Below are positions 15,184-18,055 of a DNA stretch of 18,055 nucleotides, in pieces. A program made the translations under genes and the position numbers. A model generated the notes under the pieces. That model was not told where the DNA came from and made no database searches. It worked only from the letters and a program-made list of their open reading frames with translations. How positions within the stretch are numbered: position 1 is the stretch's first letter; each line of letters begins with the position of its first letter. The DNA is from 2-12-FULL-41-16 sp964473715 (GTDB lineage: Bacteria; Patescibacteriota; Patescibacteriia; Magasanikbacterales; UBA922), in contig CAYYQC010000019.1 in NCBI GenBank assembly GCA_964473715.1, forward strand, positions 1-18,055, written 5' to 3'.

Positions 15184-15318
15184 CCAAATATGATTCGTTA
15201 AATATTGGCCTATTGTCTATTTTGTATACATTTTCTGTTCAAGACCGGTTCGTCGCCCCAGATGTTTTTCAAACGAATCTTATCTGGCTGACTAATGATC
15301 TAGTGATTTCTTTATAAC
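15114..15318 (-). ncRNA. Candidate structured leader RNA (r-protein attenuator) upstream of rplC
   Basis: The approximate transcript from the predicted start (about 15318) to the T run is 205 nt and contains no supported ORF. Hairpin 1 has arms CCAGAT (15282-15287) and ATCTGG (15258-15263) around an 18-nt loop. Hairpin 2 has arms GCCAATAT (15202-15209) and ATATTTGGC (15183-15191), with one bulged A, around a 10-nt loop. Loop 1 contains GATTCGTT (15272-15279) and loop 2 contains AACGAATC (15192-15199), which are perfectly complementary, so a kissing interaction is possible. Hairpin 2 abuts the terminator stem and shares one base. I do not recognise it as tmRNA, 6S, SRP RNA, RNase P RNA, T-box or a known metabolite riboswitch. 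The boundaries and function are inferred. Confidence 0.55.
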
Positions 15319-15324
15319 GGCCCT

Positions 15325-15353
15325 AGTGTACTACTTTTTTACTAGCCTGTCAA
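15325..15353 (-). promoter_or_regulatory. Promoter for the rplC-secY ribosomal protein operon
   Basis: On the minus strand TTGACA (15348-15353) is followed after exactly 17 bp by TACACT (15325-15330). The -35 is perfect sigma70 consensus and the -10 matches at four positions. Transcription should begin near 15318. It lies after the rpsJ stop, so rpsJ is separated from the rest of the S10 operon. Confidence 0.8.
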
Positions 15354-15356
15354 GTG

Positions 15357-15377
15357 CTAATTCCCCAAGGGAATTAG
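15357..15377. repeat. Perfect 9-bp-arm palindrome between rpsJ and the rplC promoter
   Basis: Arms CTAATTCCC and GGGAATTAG are separated by three bases. It contains the rpsJ stop codon and ends 3 bp from the -35 hexamer. As RNA it makes a tight hairpin at the end of rpsJ, but no T run follows. As DNA it is placed like an operator or activator site. Confidence 0.7.
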
Positions 15378-15730
15378 AGCATTTTAACTTCTAGTTCCAC
15401 TCCACTTGGAAGGTTCAGATTCATGAGTGCATCCATGGCCTTTGGTGAAGGATTGACAATATCAATCAAACGTTTATGGGTCCGGATTTCGTACTGTTCC
15501 TGAGCAGTTTTGTGGATAAAGGTAGCACGGTTAACACTGTACTTCTGAATTTGGGTTGGCAGAGGTACAGGACCCACTACCTGGACACTATTGCGTTCAG
15601 CTACATCCATGATGGTCTTAGTCGCAATATCAATAATTTTGTGATCATAGGCTCTGATCTTGATCCGCATTTTCGGACCGCCATTACCTACTTCGGTTGA
15701 TTCTGGCTTTTTTTCAACTTTTGTGGACAT
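15374..15730 (-). CDS. rpsJ: Ribosomal protein uS10
   Basis: This 30S head protein is also transcription factor NusE, which links NusG and RNA polymerase to the ribosome. The core begins at residue 21: MRIKIRAYDHKIIDIATKTI, then VVGPVPLPT, THKRLIDIVNPSPKAMDAL. Before it is a 20-residue polar tail (Lys, Glu, Gly, Asn). A start at Met21 would give the usual length, but the base before that ATG is A, whereas the chosen ATG has T like all others. It lies after tuf, as in many bacteria, but is cut off from rplC by a promoter and leader. Confidence 0.96.
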   Translation of the reverse strand: MSTKVEKKPESTEVGNGGPKMRIKIRAYDHKIIDIATKTIMDVAERNSVQVVGPVPLPTQIQKYSVNRATFIHKTAQEQYEIRTHKRLIDIVNPSPKAMDALMNLNLPSGVELEVKML

Positions 15731-15755
15731 AAGTAATAAAGTGCATTAAAGAGCA

Positions 15756-15787
15756 GAAGCCCCCTCCGATTTCTCGGAGAGGGCTTC
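15756..15787 (-). terminator. Strong hairpin between tuf and rpsJ
   Basis: The minus-strand RNA has 14-nt arms GAAGCCCTCTCCGA and TCGGAGGGGGCTTC, with one G-U pair, closed by a GAAA tetraloop. The sequence after it (TGCTCTTTAATG) is only weakly T-rich. No promoter is seen between it and rpsJ, so it is probably a leaky terminator or mRNA stability stem that lowers rpsJ relative to tuf. Confidence 0.65.
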
Positions 15788-15794
15788 ATTATTA

Positions 15795-16988
15795 TTAGAC
15801 TAAAATTTTAGTTACAACGCCTGCTCCAACTGTGCGACCACCTTCGCGAATCGCAAAGCGCATTTTTTCTTCAATACCAACTGGAACGATCAATTTGATC
15901 TTAAGGTTGGCAGTGTCGCCTGGCATAACCATTTCTGTGCCAGCTGGCAAAGTAATGTCACCAGTAACATCAGTTGTGCGGATGTAGAATTGTGGTTTAT
16001 AACCATTGAAGAAAGGCTTGTGACGGCCACCTTCTTCTTTAGTCAAAGCATAAACTTCAGCTTCAATTTCAGTGTGAGCTTTGATACTGCCTGGTTTAGC
16101 AAGTACCATGCCACGCATAACTTCGTCTTTCTTTGTACCACGGAGGAGGATACCAGCGTTATCACCAGCCATACCTTCTTGGAGTGACTTGTTGAACATT
16201 TCAACGCCAGTCACAGTGGTTTTCATGGTAACTTCAGTCTGCATACCAACGATTTCGATTTCATCACCAACCTTGGCGCGACCACGTTCAATACGACCAG
16301 TTACTACAGTACCACGACCTTCAATTGAGAATACATCTTCAATTGGCATGAGGAATGGTTTATCAAGATCACGTTCTGGTTGTGGGATATATTCGTCCAA
16401 AGCCTTGAGGAGGTCAAGAATTGGCTTAGAAGCTGCTTCGTCTGAAGGATTTTCAAGAGCCTTAAGTGAAGAACCACGAATAACAGGAGTTGTGTCGCCT
16501 GGGAAGTTATACTTCTTGAGGAGGTCACGAACTTCTTCTTCTACGAGGTCAATAAGTTCAGGATCTGAAACTTGATCAACTTTGTTAAGGTAAACAACGA
16601 TATAAGGCACACCTACTTGGCGAGCAAGCAAGATATGTTCACGAGTCTGAGGCATTGGACCGTCAGCAGCAGAAACAACGAGGATGGCGCCATCCATTTG
16701 AGCAGCACCAGTAATCATGTTCTTTACGTAGTCAGCGTGACCTGGACAGTCAACGTGAGCATAGTGACGATTAGCTGTTTCGTATTCTACATGAGCTGTA
16801 GAAATGGTAATACCACGAGACTTGGATTCTGGAGCTTTATCAAGAGCGTCCACTTCCTTTACGTCTGCAATGAAACCATGAGCAGCAGCTACCTTAAGGA
16901 TAGCAGCAGTGGTAGTAGTTTTACCGTGGTCAACGTGACCAATGGTACCTACATTCACATGTGGCTTGTTTCTTTGAAATTCTGCCAT
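15795..16988 (-). CDS. tuf: Elongation factor Tu
   Basis: EF-Tu delivers aminoacyl-tRNA to the ribosomal A site in a GTP-dependent way. It is 397 aa, the standard length. G1 is GHVDHGKT (17-24), G2 RGITI (59-63, with the conserved Thr), G3 DCPGH (80-84, with catalytic His84) and G4 NKVD (135-138). Domains 2 and 3 follow, with VFSIEGRGTVVTGRIERG, MPGDTANLKIKLIVPVG and the end FAIREGGRTVGAGVVTKILV. It has its own strong promoter and a structured leader of about 130 nt. Confidence 0.99.
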   Translation of the reverse strand: MAEFQRNKPHVNVGTIGHVDHGKTTTTAAILKVAAAHGFIADVKEVDALDKAPESKSRGITISTAHVEYETANRHYAHVDCPGHADYVKNMITGAAQMDGAILVVSAADGPMPQTREHILLARQVGVPYIVVYLNKVDQVSDPELIDLVEEEVRDLLKKYNFPGDTTPVIRGSSLKALENPSDEAASKPILDLLKALDEYIPQPERDLDKPFLMPIEDVFSIEGRGTVVTGRIERGRAKVGDEIEIVGMQTEVTMKTTVTGVEMFNKSLQEGMAGDNAGILLRGTKKDEVMRGMVLAKPGSIKAHTEIEAEVYALTKEEGGRHKPFFNGYKPQFYIRTTDVTGDITLPAGTEMVMPGDTANLKIKLIVPVGIEEKMRFAIREGGRTVGAGVVTKILV

Positions 16989-17117
16989 ACGAATGACTAT
17001 ATCGCACCTGCCGAGGTGACCCAGCAGCGTTTTGTTAACCAGCGATACTAGAAATAAATAAATATTTACTCGGTTTACTTGAAAAACAAGTTAACAGAGC
17101 AGTTTTTGATAAGTTGC
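16989..17117 (-). promoter_or_regulatory. Structured 5' leader of tuf
   Basis: The predicted leader is about 130 nt. Near its start, GTTAACTTG and CAAGTAAAC (17073-17095) form a 9-position stem with one mismatch and a T5 loop. Nearer the gene, TATCGC (17042-17047) pairs with GCGATA (17000-17005), enclosing a CACCT/AGGTG hairpin (17005-17018) with a 4-nt loop. The closing stem ends 11 nt before the start codon. No terminator is seen, so any control would act on translation or stability. Confidence 0.4.
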
Positions 17118-17123
17118 GTCGTG

Positions 17124-17152
17124 ATTATATCTGAACTTCCCTGCGACGTCAA
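17124..17152 (-). promoter_or_regulatory. Promoter for tuf
   Basis: On the minus strand TTGACG (17147-17152), a 17-bp spacer and TATAAT (17124-17129) give 11 of 12 consensus bases at optimal spacing. The start is expected near 17117. It is the strongest promoter match in the window, fitting a very highly expressed gene. Confidence 0.88.
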
Positions 17153-17161
17153 GGGCAAAGG

Positions 17162-17181
17162 GTGGGGATAGCGTGGGGATA
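17162..17181. repeat. Tandem 9-bp direct repeat upstream of the tuf promoter
   Basis: GTGGGGATA occurs twice on the plus strand (17162-17170 and 17173-17181), 11 bp apart start to start, about one helical turn. The pair begins 9 bp upstream of the tuf -35 and lies in the gap after the 202-aa gene. The placement suits an activator site. Confidence 0.6.
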
Positions 17182-17183
17182 AT

Positions 17184-17792
17184 TTAACTAACAGGCTCTT
17201 CTAAAAAAAGTGGTTCATCATCAAGTGATTCTGGCTCAGAAAAAACTTCTGGTTCATCGGTTCTAGTCACTGGTAAAGCCACTTCTGGTTCCCCTATTTC
17301 TTCATACCGAACCTCTGGCATTTTTGGCTTTAAGGTTTGAGCCATTACATCACCAAGTCTGTGCCAAGATGAAGATTTGGTTGGGCTTTGGGCGACCAAA
17401 GGTGAAGCCACAGGAACAGCGATTGATTGTGTCGGTTCTTCTGGCTCATGATCAACAGTAGAAATTTCTGGAACAGGTACCTCCTGAACAGAATCAGTAT
17501 TCAAAACTGGTTCTTCTGATTCAGAAACTGGTTGTGAAGCGCGCCAATTAGAAATTTTTTCATTTAGGGCTTCCAAAATTTCTTCATCAGTTTTAAGGTC
17601 TAAATCAATAACTGGAGTTTTAGGAGCTGGAGCAATGGTTTCCAAAGGAGAAATAGATGTTTGCTCTGACATTTTTTCAAACTGTTCAATTCCCAAAACT
17701 ACACAATGATCATTACCCTCACGATCATAAACAACCAAAGTACTTTTTGTCTTCTGCGCCAATTTAAACAAGCGATCAAAATTGTTATTCAT
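17184..17792 (-). CDS. Unrecognised acidic, mostly disordered protein
   Basis: This is a 202-aa protein I do not recognise. Residues 4-42 look folded: FDRLFKLAQKTKSTLVVYDR, then CVVLGIEQFEKM. The alternation of a helix, a VVYD strand and a VVLGIEQFE strand-helix resembles Phd/YefM-type antitoxin N-termini, but this is only a resemblance. Residues 66-84 form a likely helix (KTDEEILEALNEKISNWRA). The rest is rich in Glu, Pro, Val, Ser and Thr and is probably disordered, with one short conserved-looking island, SSWHRLGDVMAQ (141-152). No signal peptide or membrane segment is seen. It lies alone between the 16S terminator and the tuf promoter, with its own promoter. Its composition and position are consistent with a real, lineage-restricted gene. 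Confidence 0.8.
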   Translation of the reverse strand: MNNNFDRLFKLAQKTKSTLVVYDREGNDHCVVLGIEQFEKMSEQTSISPLETIAPAPKTPVIDLDLKTDEEILEALNEKISNWRASQPVSESEEPVLNTDSVQEVPVPEISTVDHEPEEPTQSIAVPVASPLVAQSPTKSSSWHRLGDVMAQTLKPKMPEVRYEEIGEPEVALPVTRTDEPEVFSEPESLDDEPLFLEEPVS

Positions 17793-17809
17793 ACATTTAT
17801 TTTAATCTC

Positions 17810-17838
17810 ATTTTGCGTTATTTTTTACAAACAGTCAA
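17810..17838 (-). promoter_or_regulatory. Promoter for the 202-aa protein gene
   Basis: On the minus strand TTGACT (17833-17838), a 17-bp spacer and CAAAAT (17810-17815) match the consensus at 5/6 and 4/6. The start would fall about 10 nt before the ATG at 17792, giving a very short leader, consistent with SD-independent initiation. Confidence 0.55.
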
Positions 17839-17874
17839 GTAGGTTTAAAATCAAAAAAATAATATTTTACAAAC

Positions 17875-17899
17875 AAAAAATCCCCTTCTGGGGGATTTT
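17875..17899 (-). terminator. Intrinsic terminator after 16S rRNA
   Basis: The minus-strand RNA forms a 9-bp stem, AAAATCCCC with GGGGATTTT, around a 5-nt loop, and the T run continues to six Ts (17875-17880). It lies 106 bp after the end of 16S and before the promoter of the next gene, so it should end the 16S transcript. Confidence 0.85.
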
Positions 17900-17978
17900 A
17901 ATATTGAGCGTAAACCACTAATGGTTCACCGTACAAATGTGACAAGAAAACAAAAATCATCTAACATGTGTGAAATTA

Positions 17979-17998
17979 TATTCCGATTACTCGGAATG
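17979..17998 (-). other. Hairpin just after the 16S 3' end (possible processing stem)
   Basis: TTCCGA and TCGGAA arms, extended by an A-T pair and a possible wobble, are closed by GTAA, a GNRA tetraloop on the minus strand. It starts 8 bases after the mature 3' end, a place where precursor processing signals are expected. No tRNA is found in this spacer. Confidence 0.45.
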
Positions 17999-18005
17999 AA
18001 CTCCA

Positions 18006-18055
18006 GAAAGGAGGTGATCCATCCCCAGCTTCCGCTAGGGATGCCTTGTTACGAC
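18006..18055 (-). rRNA. rrs: 16S ribosomal RNA, 3' end only
   Basis: The last 50 or so bases of 16S rRNA are read leftward and run off the right edge. GTCGTAACAAGG is the universal 3' segment. Helix 45 has arms CCCTAGC and GCTGGGG around the GGAA loop dimethylated by KsgA. GGATCACCTCCTTT carries the anti-Shine-Dalgarno CCTCC (18010-18014). The exact 3' terminal base is uncertain by one or two positions. Confidence 0.97.

Noticed and set aside
15205..15222. A four-codon ORF (ATG TAT ACA AAA TAG) in the rplC leader as a leader peptide
   Set aside because: It is very short, has A and not T before ATG, and shows no run of a regulatory amino acid.
15114..15318. The leader as tmRNA, SRP RNA, RNase P RNA, 6S RNA, T-box or guanidine-II riboswitch
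   Set aside because: The hallmark sequences (tRNA-like ends, GGAA-type SRP loop context, P4 core, long bubble rod, T-box sequence, paired ACGR loops) are not present together; only isolated short matches occur.
17900..17978. A tRNA gene in the spacer after 16S
   Set aside because: No cloverleaf, T-loop sequence (GTTCRANYC) or acceptor stem was found on either strand.
1..18055. Alternative genetic code (UGA as glycine or tryptophan)
   Set aside because: recO ends normally at TGA and no conserved residue in the ribosomal proteins requires UGA read-through.
1..18055. CRISPR array, insertion sequence, prophage or integrative element
   Set aside because: No repeated spacer arrays, transposase or integrase sequence, or attachment-site duplications were seen.

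Overview
This window holds one long block of leftward (minus-strand) genes, read from the right edge to the left edge. It is the core S10-spc ribosomal protein cluster of a bacterium that looks like a member of the Candidate Phyla Radiation (Patescibacteria). The reasons are: rpmD (uL30) is absent between rpsE and rplO, which is a known CPR trait; several r-proteins carry short low-complexity tails; the accessory proteins are of lineage-restricted types; and the gene set is compact. I cannot fix the class or genus from sequence alone. The code is standard: one gene stops with TGA, three with TAG, the rest with TAA. The sequence is a scaffold with a 10-N gap inside rplF.

Layout in the direction of transcription, right to left. 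The 3' end of 16S rRNA (18006-18055) is followed by a short spacer and an intrinsic terminator, with no 23S, 5S or tRNA after it in the window. Next come a sigma70-type promoter and an unrecognised 202-aa acidic protein, then a near-perfect promoter with a structured leader, then tuf. A 14-bp hairpin separates tuf from rpsJ. Between rpsJ and rplC lie 298 bp holding a palindrome, a TTGACA-17-TACACT promoter and a roughly 205-nt leader RNA. That leader has two hairpins with complementary loops and ends in an intrinsic terminator. Then follow rplC, rplD, rplW, rplB, rpsS, rplV, rpsC, rplP, rpmC, rpsQ, rplN, rplX, rplE, rpsN, rpsH, rplF, rplR, rpsE, rplO and secY. After a hairpin come adk and map, then (in place of the usual infA-rpmJ-rpsM-rpsK-rpsD-rpoA-rplQ tail) a 528-aa membrane protein, ruvX, recO and the 5' end of asnS.

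The genes mostly make and serve the ribosome: EF-Tu, 21 ribosomal proteins, the SecY channel, adenylate kinase, N-terminal Met removal and an aminoacyl-tRNA synthetase. RuvX and RecO are nucleic-acid processing and repair genes joined at the end.

Two observations stand out. First, none of the 29 start codons has a normal Shine-Dalgarno sequence at normal distance, yet all 29 are preceded by T (TATG, most often GTATG), although the 16S anti-SD is intact. Second, the rpsJ-rplC leader looks like a cis-regulatory RNA that I could not match to a family I know.
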